Origin: Cytophagales bacterium
GTDB taxonomy: Bacteria > Bacteroidota > Bacteroidia > Cytophagales > Cyclobacteriaceae
Direction: 5' to 3'
NCBI GenBank assembly: GCA_033344775.1
Contig: JAWPMT010000005.1
Coordinates: 1 to 64,000, forward strand
Length of the DNA: 64,000 bases
Positions 9,055-18,751 of this stretch are shown here, piece by piece. The notes beneath the pieces were generated by a model. The model did not search any database, was not told where the DNA came from, and saw only the letters and a list, made by a program, of their open reading frames with translations. How positions within the stretch are numbered: the first letter of the stretch is position 1; the number at the start of each line of letters is the position of its first letter. The translations under genes and the position numbers were made by a program.

Positions 9055-10716
9055 ATGCTAAACCCTGTTTATCCTTATATTCCTCTTGTTGCTGCCTACA
9101 CGTTGTTGGCTTTCGCCTACCTGGTGACCAGCAAAAGCGCCAAAGGCAACAGCAACCTGGGGTCTACAGCAACCATGGTAGGACTGCTCGGAATCATTAG
9201 TTCCGTATCCAGTCTTATCATCGTGTTGAACGTTGGGACAATACATACACCATTATTAGGAATTGATGGTCTCGGATTCTCTCTGCGATTGGATACCCTG
9301 AGCACCTCGATGCTCACCATGATCGCTATTTTGGGGTTCACGATCCTCAAATTCAGCAATCATTACATGGATGGTGATCCGCGAAAAGGTGTCTTTTTCA
9401 GAAGGTTGGCCATTACAATTGCTTCTGTCCAGCTATTGGTACTTTCAGGTAATATCTTCCAGTTATTCACCTTCTGGGTGATCACCAGTATCTGCTTGCA
9501 TTACCTGCTCAAGTTCTACAAAGACCGGCCTCAAGCCATCAGCGCAGCTCGGAAAAAATTCATTGTAGCAAGAGTCGGTGACCTTAGTTTGCTGATTGCC
9601 GGACTGCTGATCTACCTGGAAATAGGATCCGGTGAATTGGCGGAGATCTTCGAGGGTATTCAGGCCGTGAGTGCATTGACAACCCCATTAGTCGCGGCAA
9701 CCGTATTATTGGTGATCGCAGCTATCCTCAAATCGGCGCAGTTCCCCACACATGGCTGGTTGATCGAGGTAGTAGAAACGCCTACTCCAGTATCGGCTTT
9801 GTTACATGCGGGACTGTTGAATGCTGGCCCTTTTCTGATGGTCAGAATGGGCTTCTTAATGATTGAATCTACAACAGCTTCTATCCTACTTATTGTAATC
9901 GGTGGGTTTACGGCCTTATTCGCCTCAGTAGTTTACATGACTCAATCTTCGGTAAAGACGGCTTTGGGATATTCCAGTGTGGCTCACATGGGATTTTCCT
10001 TGCTGATCTGTGGTTTTGGCGTCCATACGGCAGCCATTCTGCATGTGGTAGCGCATTCATTTTATAAAGCGCACGCTTTCCTTTCTTCAGGAAGTGTGAT
10101 CGATCTCGTACGTGCAAGAAGAATTGCCGCACCCAAAAGAAACGGTTCTTTCGTCAGAATCACTTTTGGCATTGCCTTCGCCTTAGGAATCTATACACTG
10201 GCTTGCTTCCTCTGGGGTGTAAATCCCAATGAAGATTTCGGGTTGATGGTCACCGGGGCCATCATTGTCATGGGGATCAGTCAGGTATTTGTTGCGCTGA
10301 CTGATACAAAAAGCACCATCAACACCCTTTTGGCATCCGCAGGAATCGCTTCGTTCGTGGCTGCTTCTTTCTTCACACTAGAACACGGAGCCAGTGTACT
10401 ATTGTCTGATCAGCTGCCCTTATATTTCGAGCCAGGTATAGCTGTTCGCACAGCGGCTGTCATTGTTATAGGTACCTATGCAACAGTCGTTTTCCTTCAA
10501 CTGATTGCACCTACAATGAATCGCAGCTCACTGGGTTATCGACTGGGAGTACACATTAGAAACGGTCTTTATGTCAATGTCATCTTTGATCGCATGATCG
10601 GCTCTTTGAAAAACGAAAAATTCAAATGGGTAAACCTGAAAATTCAGGAAGATCAGGATCATTTAAAAGATTATTCTCAAGAAGAGTATTCAGAGGCTAA
10701 CGCCGCCACCAACTAA
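9055..10716 (+). CDS. dabB: DabB, NuoL/MrpA-like subunit of DAB inorganic-carbon uptake
   Basis: DabB is the proton-channelling membrane partner of DabA. The pair hydrates CO2 vectorially and accumulates bicarbonate, driven by cation flux. The 553-residue sequence is highly hydrophobic with about a dozen or more membrane segments. The proton-antiporter core is seen in HGWLIEVVETPTPVSALLHAG and the SVAHMGFSLL region, typical of NuoL/MrpA relatives. The gene stands alone next to dabA rather than in a nuo or mrp cluster. It ends 15 bp before dabA. Only the last 50 or so residues are soluble. Earlier annotations would call it NADH dehydrogenase subunit L, which is wrong in this context. Confidence 0.9.
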   Translation: MLNPVYPYIPLVAAYTLLAFAYLVTSKSAKGNSNLGSTATMVGLLGIISSVSSLIIVLNVGTIHTPLLGIDGLGFSLRLDTLSTSMLTMIAILGFTILKFSNHYMDGDPRKGVFFRRLAITIASVQLLVLSGNIFQLFTFWVITSICLHYLLKFYKDRPQAISAARKKFIVARVGDLSLLIAGLLIYLEIGSGELAEIFEGIQAVSALTTPLVAATVLLVIAAILKSAQFPTHGWLIEVVETPTPVSALLHAGLLNAGPFLMVRMGFLMIESTTASILLIVIGGFTALFASVVYMTQSSVKTALGYSSVAHMGFSLLICGFGVHTAAILHVVAHSFYKAHAFLSSGSVIDLVRARRIAAPKRNGSFVRITFGIAFALGIYTLACFLWGVNPNEDFGLMVTGAIIVMGISQVFVALTDTKSTINTLLASAGIASFVAASFFTLEHGASVLLSDQLPLYFEPGIAVRTAAVIVIGTYATVVFLQLIAPTMNRSSLGYRLGVHIRNGLYVNVIFDRMIGSLKNEKFKWVNLKIQEDQDHLKDYSQEEYSEANAATN

Positions 10717-10731
10717 TCATTCATCAATCAC

Positions 10732-13197
10732 ATGTTATCAGTTCAAACCGAGCCAAATATTTCACAGGTTCGTAAATCCTTGCGCCCTACGGTGAATAAA
10801 ATGGCCCCTTTGTGGTCACTGGAAAATTTCGTTGCTGTCAATCCCTATCTGGGTATGGCAGAGATGAATTTTGCAAACGCGATGGACTTTCTCAATAAGA
10901 GCAGTCATGTAAACGCTACGCTGCCGATCCAATTTTACCTCAAGGCACTTGATTCAGGGGAAATGCGGAAAGAAGATGTCGCCGAAGCACTCAAAGAAAA
11001 CCGGTTTGGCATTTTTGAAAATGCGGATGAATTCATTGAAAGTGTTCGCGATGGCGCAGCAAACACACCTGACTACCAGGTGCATACCTTGGTAGATGTG
11101 GCCAGTGAGATCAATGGTAAGAAATGGCGTCGCTTCATGATCGACCGTATCTCTTTTTGGGCAGGGGCATATTTTGATGATCAGCAAGCAACGTGGAATA
11201 CGGCAAGCCGGGAAACCTCTCTGTTTGCAGCCTGGAAACAGGAAGCCGAAATTGATTTCAGTACAGAGGCCATGGGCTTGAAAGGATTTCGTCAATTCAT
11301 CAAGAACCTGCCAACTGATCATCTAAAAGCCGCTACGCGGGCACTTCAACAACTGGAGATACCCGATTCGATGCTGGATTATTACCTGCATGGATTAATG
11401 ATGAAGATGAATGGCTGGGCAGGGTTTGCCGCAAGAATTGATTGGGATGCAGCGCTCCAGGGCAGTGAAAGCCATGCAGTAGAAGAGTTTTTAGCTATTC
11501 TTCTCGTATGGGAGATGGCATTGAAGGAACTGCTGCCTTATCCGCACCTAAATGCCTCCTGGATTCTTGCCAAGGAGGAAGCAAAGGCTCGCTTACAATC
11601 GGATGAGATCAGTGATTCGATGGCCCGCCAGGTGTTGTTGCAAAAAGCATTTGATCATGCCAATCAACGGAAGATCATCCAAAAAATCAACAACCAGAAA
11701 GCTCCCATCAACCTAAGGAGAGACATCAAAGTTCAGGCAGCATTTTGCATTGATGTACGCTCGGAATTGTACCGAAGAAACCTGGAAGTAGCGGATGATG
11801 CTATTGAAACGATTGGTTTTGCAGGATTCTTTGGATTTCCGATTGAATATGTTCCGCTGGCGCATGATCATGGGATCAATCAATGTCCTGTATTACTAAA
11901 TACTTCACATACGGTTAAAGAGCAATTGGACAACCCTGATAAGGAAAAAGCGGCCATCAAACAGCGCACTTTCAGTGCGCAGATTCGGAAAGCCTGGAAA
12001 GCCTTTAAATCCGGTGCTGTCAGTTGCTTCGGATTTGTCAGCCCATTAGGCCTCTATTTCTTGCCCAAATTACTCACTGATTCTTTTGGTCTTACCCGCC
12101 CACAACCGTACCCTGATCACGTAGGCTTGTCTACGAATGCAATCAACGGGAAAAAAGTAAACCTGAGCGGAATGTCCGACAGTGCAACCGGGATTCCATT
12201 GGAGGATCGGGTGAACATGGCACATTCAGCCCTGAAGGCCATGTCACTAACGGAGGGCTTCGCTCCAATTGTCATGATCGTCGGCCATGGTTCTTCTACG
12301 GTAAACAATCCTCATGGTACCGGACTGGATTGCGGCGCCTGTGGAGGTCATACGGGTGAAGCAAATGCGCGAGTAGCTACAGCTGTGCTTAACGATTCGG
12401 AAGTTCGTTCCGCTCTTAAGTCAAGAGGTGTGGAAATTCCCGAGAACACCCAGTTCTTCCCTGCCTTACATGACACCACGACGGACGAAGTGAACCTGTT
12501 GTTCCCTTCTGAGGAAATACCAGCATCGCATACCAAAGAGATTGCTGATCTGCGCTTGTCATTGAAAGTAGCCAGCGAGTCTGCACGAAAAGAACGCGCG
12601 GCCCGAATGAATATCACGAGTGGTGACGTTAGTAAGCAAATCATTCAACGAAGTAAAGATTGGTCACAGGTAAGACCAGAATGGGGCCTTGCTGGTTGTT
12701 CTTCCTTCATCGTAGCTCCGAGAGCACGAACAGCACAACTCAACTTCGGCGGAAAAGCGTTCATGCACAATTACGCCTGGCGCAAAGACGAAGGCTTTGG
12801 TATCCTGGAAGTGATCATGACCGCTCCAATGGTGGTCACGAGTTGGATCAATTTGCAGTACTATGCTTCAACGGTCGATAACAAGAAGTTTGGCGCCGGT
12901 AACAAGACACTGCACAATGTGGTCGGCGGACTTGGTGTTCTGGAAGGTTCAGCTGGCGATCTGAGAACAGGACTCCCGATGCAGTCCGTTCATGATGGAG
13001 AAAAATACCAGCACGAACCGCAAAGGCTGAATGTAATCATAGAAGCACCGATTGATGAAATGAGTAAGATCCTGGCGAAGCACGATTCTATCAGAAACCT
13101 GGTAGACAACCAGTGGATCTATCTCTTTGCCATCAACGATACGGGCAAGGTGACTTACCGATACATCGGGGACCTGGAATGGGAACTAATCGCATAA
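10732..13197 (+). CDS. dabA: DabA, carbonic-anhydrase-like subunit (DUF2309)
   Basis: DabA carries the zinc site of the DAB complex at the cytoplasmic face of the membrane and converts CO2 to bicarbonate. The 821-residue length fits the family. The zinc-site residues are visible: Cys339 and Asp341 in CIDVRSE, His519 in GHGSS and Cys534 in GLDCGACGGHTG. Order and spacing agree with characterised DabA. The gene follows dabB by 15 bp and is closed by a strong terminator, so the operon is the small gene, dabB, dabA. DAB systems are known in autotrophs and also in heterotrophs that need bicarbonate for anaplerotic carboxylation; the latter is the likely role here. Confidence 0.95.
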   Translation: MLSVQTEPNISQVRKSLRPTVNKMAPLWSLENFVAVNPYLGMAEMNFANAMDFLNKSSHVNATLPIQFYLKALDSGEMRKEDVAEALKENRFGIFENADEFIESVRDGAANTPDYQVHTLVDVASEINGKKWRRFMIDRISFWAGAYFDDQQATWNTASRETSLFAAWKQEAEIDFSTEAMGLKGFRQFIKNLPTDHLKAATRALQQLEIPDSMLDYYLHGLMMKMNGWAGFAARIDWDAALQGSESHAVEEFLAILLVWEMALKELLPYPHLNASWILAKEEAKARLQSDEISDSMARQVLLQKAFDHANQRKIIQKINNQKAPINLRRDIKVQAAFCIDVRSELYRRNLEVADDAIETIGFAGFFGFPIEYVPLAHDHGINQCPVLLNTSHTVKEQLDNPDKEKAAIKQRTFSAQIRKAWKAFKSGAVSCFGFVSPLGLYFLPKLLTDSFGLTRPQPYPDHVGLSTNAINGKKVNLSGMSDSATGIPLEDRVNMAHSALKAMSLTEGFAPIVMIVGHGSSTVNNPHGTGLDCGACGGHTGEANARVATAVLNDSEVRSALKSRGVEIPENTQFFPALHDTTTDEVNLLFPSEEIPASHTKEIADLRLSLKVASESARKERAARMNITSGDVSKQIIQRSKDWSQVRPEWGLAGCSSFIVAPRARTAQLNFGGKAFMHNYAWRKDEGFGILEVIMTAPMVVTSWINLQYYASTVDNKKFGAGNKTLHNVVGGLGVLEGSAGDLRTGLPMQSVHDGEKYQHEPQRLNVIIEAPIDEMSKILAKHDSIRNLVDNQWIYLFAINDTGKVTYRYIGDLEWELIA

Positions 13198-13227
13198 ACA
13201 ACAGATAATCTGCATACTATATACGAT

Positions 13228-13259
13228 GGCCCCGGTAAATATTGCCGGGGCCTTTTTTT
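13228..13259 (+). terminator. Rho-independent terminator of the dab operon
   Basis: GGCCCCGG and CCGGGGCC arms enclose a short AT loop and are followed by seven T residues. It lies 30 bp after the dabA stop. Confidence 0.92.
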
Positions 13260-13373
13260 GATCAATGGTTTAAAGGATCTACTGCCTTTGCAGGTGTTGT
13301 CACCTGCAAATTCCTATTGGAGATAACCCCAATAGGGACTGATTCTATTTATCCAAACTTTCCAATCAGACCT

Positions 13374-14477
13374 CTACCCTACTTCCTGAGCGAAGTATTC
13401 GCGGGGTGAGGTGCCCATGATTTTCTTGAATGATTTATTAAAGGTGGTTTTTGAATTGAATCCTGCTTCCTGCGCGATCCCAAAAAATGTCAGGTGGTTT
13501 GCTCGTTCGGATTTTGCGATTTCTATGAACTCCCTGATTCGGAAATAATTTACGTACTCAAAGAAATTCATGCCGATCTTCTCATTGAGTAATCGCGCAA
13601 TTTCGGGCTTATTCACACCCAACATTTCCGCCAGGTCGGCTTTCATCAGTCCACGATTGAGGTAAGGCTTCTTTTCTTTCATCAAGTGGTCCAGTCGTTG
13701 CTCCAATTGATCAAGTTCATTCGCAGTTAATTTCGATTGCGCATATTTAGTAGTAGACATGTGTTCCACTACTTTGAAAAGCGTTGGTTCCTTGATCGTG
13801 TAGTAAGCGATGAATAATATCAAGAACCCCAACGTCAACCAGATGAATGGACGCGCAGTTCGTTCCAACCAGCTTTCACCGACGATGCCAATGATATAGA
13901 TACAAAGCCAACACAACAGACAAATGCCTACTGCAATTAAAAATCGCTGAAAGAAACCCGTCTGTATAGAAAAGCTGGCTTCTTCATTCAGTCGCTTTCT
14001 TCGAGCCAGGAACAGTTTACAGGCAGCCAACCAATAAGAAAAATTGACAATCAATCCTGTGCCCATGAAGAGTACCACCGCTTTGAATAGCTCGCCACTC
14101 TCCAGACGAGCTAACACTAATTCCTGGGGAGCAAATACAAAGTAGACCGAAACTACGATGGCATAGATCACTCCGGGAATGTAATGAACCAGATCCTTTG
14201 CTGAATAGGAATGAGCCCTGGATAGGGACGATTTGGTGAATAGATAAACAGTGGCTCCAAAAAGAAACGTCGCATATTCCGAGAGCCCATATAGCCTTTG
14301 GAATCCTTCAATAGTATACATGAGCACGCGCCCTGATAGTCCCAACAACATGACACAAATCAGAACGATCAGGTACCGATTGACGGATTTTCGTACTTTT
14401 CTGGAAAAGGTGAATATGGTCAGCAGAAACAAGCTTTGAAAGAAAGCGAAATAAACCAGATTAGGAAGCAACTGCAT
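13374..14477 (-). CDS. AraC-family regulator with N-terminal membrane domain
   Basis: This 367-residue protein starts with six or seven hydrophobic segments (about 1-225) and ends in an AraC-type double helix-turn-helix (about 260-367; FFEYVNYFRIREFIE, FGIAQEAGFNSKTTFNKSFK, GTSPREYF). This is a common Bacteroidota design in which a membrane sensor is fused directly to a DNA-binding domain. It is convergent with the dab operon and is followed on the minus strand by that operon's terminator region. No ligand can be inferred. The gene next to it (14504-15196, same strand) is a plausible target. Confidence 0.88.
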   Translation of the reverse strand: MQLLPNLVYFAFFQSLFLLTIFTFSRKVRKSVNRYLIVLICVMLLGLSGRVLMYTIEGFQRLYGLSEYATFLFGATVYLFTKSSLSRAHSYSAKDLVHYIPGVIYAIVVSVYFVFAPQELVLARLESGELFKAVVLFMGTGLIVNFSYWLAACKLFLARRKRLNEEASFSIQTGFFQRFLIAVGICLLCWLCIYIIGIVGESWLERTARPFIWLTLGFLILFIAYYTIKEPTLFKVVEHMSTTKYAQSKLTANELDQLEQRLDHLMKEKKPYLNRGLMKADLAEMLGVNKPEIARLLNEKIGMNFFEYVNYFRIREFIEIAKSERANHLTFFGIAQEAGFNSKTTFNKSFKKIMGTSPREYFAQEVG

Positions 14478-14503
14478 AAAATCAGAAGAGGCGAAAGTAA
14501 CGA

Positions 14504-15196
14504 TTATTGAAGGACAAACTGGTTCACATGTAAGACTCCCTTATGATCCATAGCTACGTTCTTCGCATGGAATTGTTCGAATGCTTCGCGGCTTTCCCAT
14601 TCGGTAATGGTGAATAAATCCGGGTTGTAATGATAACCAAAGGGAGAGATACCTGATTTCATTTCCAGGACAACCGCGCCTTGATGATTAGAGACTTCTT
14701 TTGCCCATGCTTGTGCAAAGAACTTGAATGGTTTTGATTCTTTCTCCCAATGGGCAGTGGCCACATAAAACTTCTCTGGATCAAAGGTCACTTCCTGATC
14801 CTGCTCGACATTCCAATAAGTTAGGTGGAAGGTTGGCCATATCTCTCGGCGCATTTCATGAAAAGGCGGATATTTCGCTTCTATGTCTTTGACAAATTTC
14901 ACCCGGTCTTCATGTACTTTCCAGGTCGCGAGGATAAGCACTTCCGGCCAATAGTTGCCTTGTGTCGGTGGTTCCTTAATCCCTGAAGAATACTGTGGTG
15001 TGTAGCCGTATTGTTGTGCTACGGAAACTGCTGCTGCAAAATATTCATTTCTCTTCTCCTTAGCATCCGGATTGGTGGTGAGGAGGAGTAAATCGAGCGC
15101 CTGTCCTTTTTTCAACGACAGTGTTTTCGGCTGAGAGTAGCCTAATTGAATCATCAAAAGAACGATGATGCTTACCAGTAAATGACGAAAATACAT
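14504..15196 (-). CDS. Secreted protein with dimeric alpha/beta-barrel (ABM-like) fold
   Basis: From the ATG at 15196 the protein has 230 residues and a clean signal peptide ending GYSQ. The frame is open upstream, but those 37 residues would hide the signal. Two segments resemble antibiotic-biosynthesis-monooxygenase/EthD-type ferredoxin-like domains, the clearest being ITEWESREAFEQFHAK near the C-terminus. Such folds are often small heme- or quinone-binding or stress proteins, but no catalytic residue can be named. It lies 27 bp upstream of the AraC/7TM gene on the same strand, so co-transcription is likely. Confidence 0.75.
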   Translation of the reverse strand: MYFRHLLVSIIVLLMIQLGYSQPKTLSLKKGQALDLLLLTTNPDAKEKRNEYFAAAVSVAQQYGYTPQYSSGIKEPPTQGNYWPEVLILATWKVHEDRVKFVKDIEAKYPPFHEMRREIWPTFHLTYWNVEQDQEVTFDPEKFYVATAHWEKESKPFKFFAQAWAKEVSNHQGAVVLEMKSGISPFGYHYNPDLFTITEWESREAFEQFHAKNVAMDHKGVLHVNQFVLQ

Positions 15197-15266
15197 GTTT
15201 GATAATTTTAGTTTCGTCAATGTTACGCGTGTCCAGGTCTGCCGTTGAGTAAAAGGGGGTGGCATA

Positions 15267-15289
15267 GGTACGTATACGGTAAACGTACC
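15267..15289. promoter_or_regulatory. Inverted repeat upstream of the secreted protein gene
   Basis: GGTACGT and ACGTACC arms are separated by 9 bp. It lies about 70 bp before the gene starting at 15196, where an operator could sit. It could equally be a weak hairpin. Confidence 0.35.
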
Positions 15290-15310
15290 AGAAATACCCA
15301 AAAACAAGCT

Positions 15311-15333
15311 AGCCCCAGTTCAAAAACTGGGGC
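15311..15333 (-). terminator. Terminator-like hairpin
   Basis: AGCCCCAGTT and ACTGGGGCT arms flank a 4-5 nt loop. It is downstream of the minus-strand gene ending at 15380, and TTTTTG follows on that strand. Confidence 0.65.
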
Positions 15334-15379
15334 TTTACACACCTTGTCACAATGGACATACCTGCCCATAAATGCTAAC

Positions 15380-16402
15380 CTATTTATTCACGTAGGAGAG
15401 CAAGTTGTCCAAAGAAGCAGACAGGTAATCATTTACGGCCGACTTTACGGCTCCGCAGTATGCCGTAGCCTCAACTTCGATGGGATAAGTTTTTTCCATA
15501 AAGGCATCCGATACATTAAAAACTTTAAGGGCACCATAGCTTGACCCCCAATTATCCGTTTGTGCACTTTCAGCCGCTTTATATTTCTTTTCTTCTATGA
15601 TACCGGGGATGTCCACATCTTTTTTCAAATGCATGTTGGTATATGCCAAAGGCTTGATCTTCTTTTCAGCGAAGTAAAAGGTAGCCTTGGTTTGTGCGGC
15701 ATCCAGACTAAATGCGCCAGCCGATCCCATGCTCTCATTCTCTATTCTCAAATTAGGCTTAACGACTATCTTAGCTACCCCTCCTACGGCTTTGCTTAAA
15801 TTCTTGCTTAAACCTGATTCTGCATCTTCTACAAATGGAACTACTACAGTGACCGTAGAAACAATGGCACCATCCAGTTCTGAAGAAAGCCGGTAACCGT
15901 TGAACCGGTTCTTCTCTTTTCCTTTTCCAGTGGTTCGTTTGATCATGTATTCAAACCCCGTGGGAACTGCCGATACTAAACCAGCAAATTGGGCCTCATT
16001 CAGTGTACCTCCGGCTTTTCTTTCATACCCTTCAAATTCCTCCGACTGCTGTGCATCATCAATAGAAATCATTTCGTACCCTTCTGCACGAAGCTGCTCC
16101 AGAAATTCCTGATAGATTTCATCCGTCAATCCCTGAATGTCTGACGATTCCAGCCCTTTTAAGGCCATATTTAAACCAGCCACGGCATCACCCCGATAAC
16201 CTCCACCAAACTCCCGACCACCTTTAGCTACTTCCTGCTGACTAAACAGCATCTGATAAATGACACGGAAGGAAGCTATGTACATCTTTTTGGGAGCATC
16301 TTTAAACTTCTTTTGGCCGTATCCTGACACATCTTTGAGCTCAACCTGTCCTACACATATCAGTGTGCTGAACAGAAAAAATAAAGTGATTACATTTTTC
16401 AT
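15380..16402 (-). CDS. Secreted protein of unknown function
   Basis: This is a 340-residue protein with a signal peptide ending CVGQ. I do not recognise the family. The mature part is soluble, mixed alpha/beta, with a glycine-rich segment near 65-75 (GGREFGGGYRGDAV) and a single cysteine near the C-terminus. It has its own terminator and stands alone on the minus strand, divergent from the sensor kinase at 16594. That kinase pair might control it, but nothing in the sequence shows this. Confidence 0.7.
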   Translation of the reverse strand: MKNVITLFFLFSTLICVGQVELKDVSGYGQKKFKDAPKKMYIASFRVIYQMLFSQQEVAKGGREFGGGYRGDAVAGLNMALKGLESSDIQGLTDEIYQEFLEQLRAEGYEMISIDDAQQSEEFEGYERKAGGTLNEAQFAGLVSAVPTGFEYMIKRTTGKGKEKNRFNGYRLSSELDGAIVSTVTVVVPFVEDAESGLSKNLSKAVGGVAKIVVKPNLRIENESMGSAGAFSLDAAQTKATFYFAEKKIKPLAYTNMHLKKDVDIPGIIEEKKYKAAESAQTDNWGSSYGALKVFNVSDAFMEKTYPIEVEATAYCGAVKSAVNDYLSASLDNLLSYVNK

Positions 16403-16593
16403 TTTCGTGAATTTTTCTTCAAAGCTAGAAGCAGATCAGGCCTCTGTAAATCCCAAAATTTCAGCAAATAACCGTGCGTAGAATTACGTAATTCACAAAA
16501 AAATATACTCAAAAAGTGGGCTGATTGACTTAATTAAGTGCTTTCTATTAAAAGCATTAATCATTAACTTTCCTAAAACCTTTCCGCCGCCAC

Positions 16594-18699
16594 ATGTTTT
16601 TTAAGTGTTTTACAACCTTGATCCTTGTCATTCCTATCTTTTCTTGTCTGGGTCAAAATCTGAAGTTCATCCGTGAATTAGAACAACAACTGGATACCAC
16701 TTCGACCAAGGATCAATGGGAAGTGATGAGTGAACTTGCCATGGAGTACGCGTCTTCTGATAGTGCATTGGCCTGGAATTATTATCACAAAGCATTTAGA
16801 GACGAATCGGAGAATTTGCCTAGAAAACGTTTCACTAAATCAATTACTGCCGGATTCCTTTTCCATAAAGCAGGGCAGTCTGATTCGGCTCTTTATTATT
16901 TTGAATCAGCGCTATCGACCGCTGAACAGCTTGAAGATAACCCTTTAAAAGTCAAGGCGCTGGAGCATTTAGCAAGTGTCAATATGCGATCCGGGAATAC
17001 CGTAGAATCGGTCAAGCAATTAAAGGAGGGCATAGTATTGGCTGAAGAATTAGAAGATTCATTGAGCCTATTCGGCCTTACTGCTAACCTGGCCATTGCC
17101 TATCAAACACTTACCAATTACGATTCAGCCATTGTATGCTATCTGAAAGGGGCCACTTATTGTGAAAATCACCCCATCTACGATTGTGCAATGCTTTACA
17201 ACAACATGGGGATTACTTATCAGGATCAAGGAGAGTATGAAAAAGCCGAGTCGTACAACTATAAGGCCCTTAAAGTACGATCCGAAGCATTGGACTCCAT
17301 TGGCATCGCCGATAGCTACATCAATATTGCAGGGGTGCATTGGTACAAAGGACAAATTGATAGCGCTACCTTTTATGTCAATCGCGCTTATGATATCTAT
17401 TTAGACCGACAATACGTCCGCGGGCAATCACTGTGTCTGAACAACCTAGGAGCTGTATACAATTATCAAGGAAAGTATAACGCAGCCATTGACGCTTATG
17501 AAAAATCTATTTCGCTGCATAAAAAAACTCTGGATCGGGAAAATCTGGGTGTGGCTTATTTCAACATTGCTGAACCATACCTGGCGCTGAAAAAATACCA
17601 GCAGGTATTGACCTATCTTGATTCTGCCCTTACGGTCGCCGGTAAGGTGGGCTCAAAAATGATCTTGCGGGAAACCTACAACCTTCAATCCAGGGCTTAT
17701 GAACAAATGGGACAGATAAGGGATGCCTGGAATTCCAAGGAGCTTTACCATAGCTACAAAGATTCTATTACCATAGAAAGCACCGACCGTCAAGTAGCAG
17801 AATTGGAAACTAAATTCGAGACGGAAGAGAAAGAGCGGAAAATCAATGAGCAGGAATTGCAACTAGCACAACAAGAACTAAAGATCCAGCGAAATGGATG
17901 GATCACAGGATCGGTGATTGTTTTCAGTTTATTCATCATCATCATGGTGCTTTTACAACGAAACCGTCAAAAACTTAAGAGTAAGCAAGAAATGGCGGAG
18001 CAACGCAAACGGCTACTTGAACAACAAATTGATGCAGTGGTGAATAGTGTTGAAAAAGAAAGAAGAAGGTTTTCTGAAGACCTTCACGACGGATTTGGTC
18101 AATACATTTCCTTGATCCGTCAGAAAGTGGACCAACTTAACGTCCCTACCCCACAATCCAAAAAAGAAAGCATTTACAATGAATCTGAAAAACTGCTTAA
18201 AGAAATGGGTAACGAATTAAAAAACATCTGTTTCAATTTGATGCCCAGAACCCTGATTCAACAGGGATTGGATGCTGCTTTGAATGAATACTTGTTTCGA
18301 ATTAATAGTGGAAGGAAAATTGCAACGGAATACATCCCCCATGGGGTGGAAGGTCAAAGATTCAAAGATGTAACCGAAATTAACTTGTACAGGGTCTGTC
18401 AGGAATGGACCAACAACATCATGAAATATGCAAACGCTCGAAAATTATCCGTACAACTTGTGCTGCATGAAGACCAAATCAACCTGACTATTGAAGATGA
18501 TGGCGATGGATTCGACAAGCAGGCAATTAACCAATCCACGGGTAATGGTTGGAAAAATATTCAATCCCGAATCAACCTTATGAATGGGGAGCTTTTGGTA
18601 GATTCCACACCTGGCATCAAAGGAACGACGTTCATTGTCGATGTTCCCATGGTTAGCATTGGGCAAAATCAAGCGATCCGTGAAATTACGGAAGCATAA
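16594..18699 (+). CDS. TPR-containing sensor histidine kinase (HisKA_3, NarX/DegS type)
   Basis: This 701-residue kinase has a signal peptide, a periplasmic TPR array (about 40-400, with repeats such as YNNMGITYQDQGEYEKAESY), a coiled coil, one membrane segment near 440-460 and a cytoplasmic kinase. The HisKA_3 phosphorylation motif is EDLHDGFGQY near residue 497. The ATP-binding motifs are QEWTNNIMKYA, DDGDGFD and GNGWKNIQSR. It is followed after 52 bp by a LuxR-type response regulator, its obvious partner. Kinases of this design respond to unknown envelope or protein signals. Confidence 0.93.
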   Translation: MFFKCFTTLILVIPIFSCLGQNLKFIRELEQQLDTTSTKDQWEVMSELAMEYASSDSALAWNYYHKAFRDESENLPRKRFTKSITAGFLFHKAGQSDSALYYFESALSTAEQLEDNPLKVKALEHLASVNMRSGNTVESVKQLKEGIVLAEELEDSLSLFGLTANLAIAYQTLTNYDSAIVCYLKGATYCENHPIYDCAMLYNNMGITYQDQGEYEKAESYNYKALKVRSEALDSIGIADSYINIAGVHWYKGQIDSATFYVNRAYDIYLDRQYVRGQSLCLNNLGAVYNYQGKYNAAIDAYEKSISLHKKTLDRENLGVAYFNIAEPYLALKKYQQVLTYLDSALTVAGKVGSKMILRETYNLQSRAYEQMGQIRDAWNSKELYHSYKDSITIESTDRQVAELETKFETEEKERKINEQELQLAQQELKIQRNGWITGSVIVFSLFIIIMVLLQRNRQKLKSKQEMAEQRKRLLEQQIDAVVNSVEKERRRFSEDLHDGFGQYISLIRQKVDQLNVPTPQSKKESIYNESEKLLKEMGNELKNICFNLMPRTLIQQGLDAALNEYLFRINSGRKIATEYIPHGVEGQRFKDVTEINLYRVCQEWTNNIMKYANARKLSVQLVLHEDQINLTIEDDGDGFDKQAINQSTGNGWKNIQSRINLMNGELLVDSTPGIKGTTFIVDVPMVSIGQNQAIREITEA

Positions 18700-18751
18700 T
18701 TGCGCCTTTTTCAGGATTGAAAAAATCATCCTGATTGAGGTCCTTTACTGA

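Noticed and set aside
9055-10716. Call as NADH dehydrogenase subunit L
   Set aside because: The gene stands alone beside DUF2309 (DabA) with a matching operon structure, so DabB fits better.
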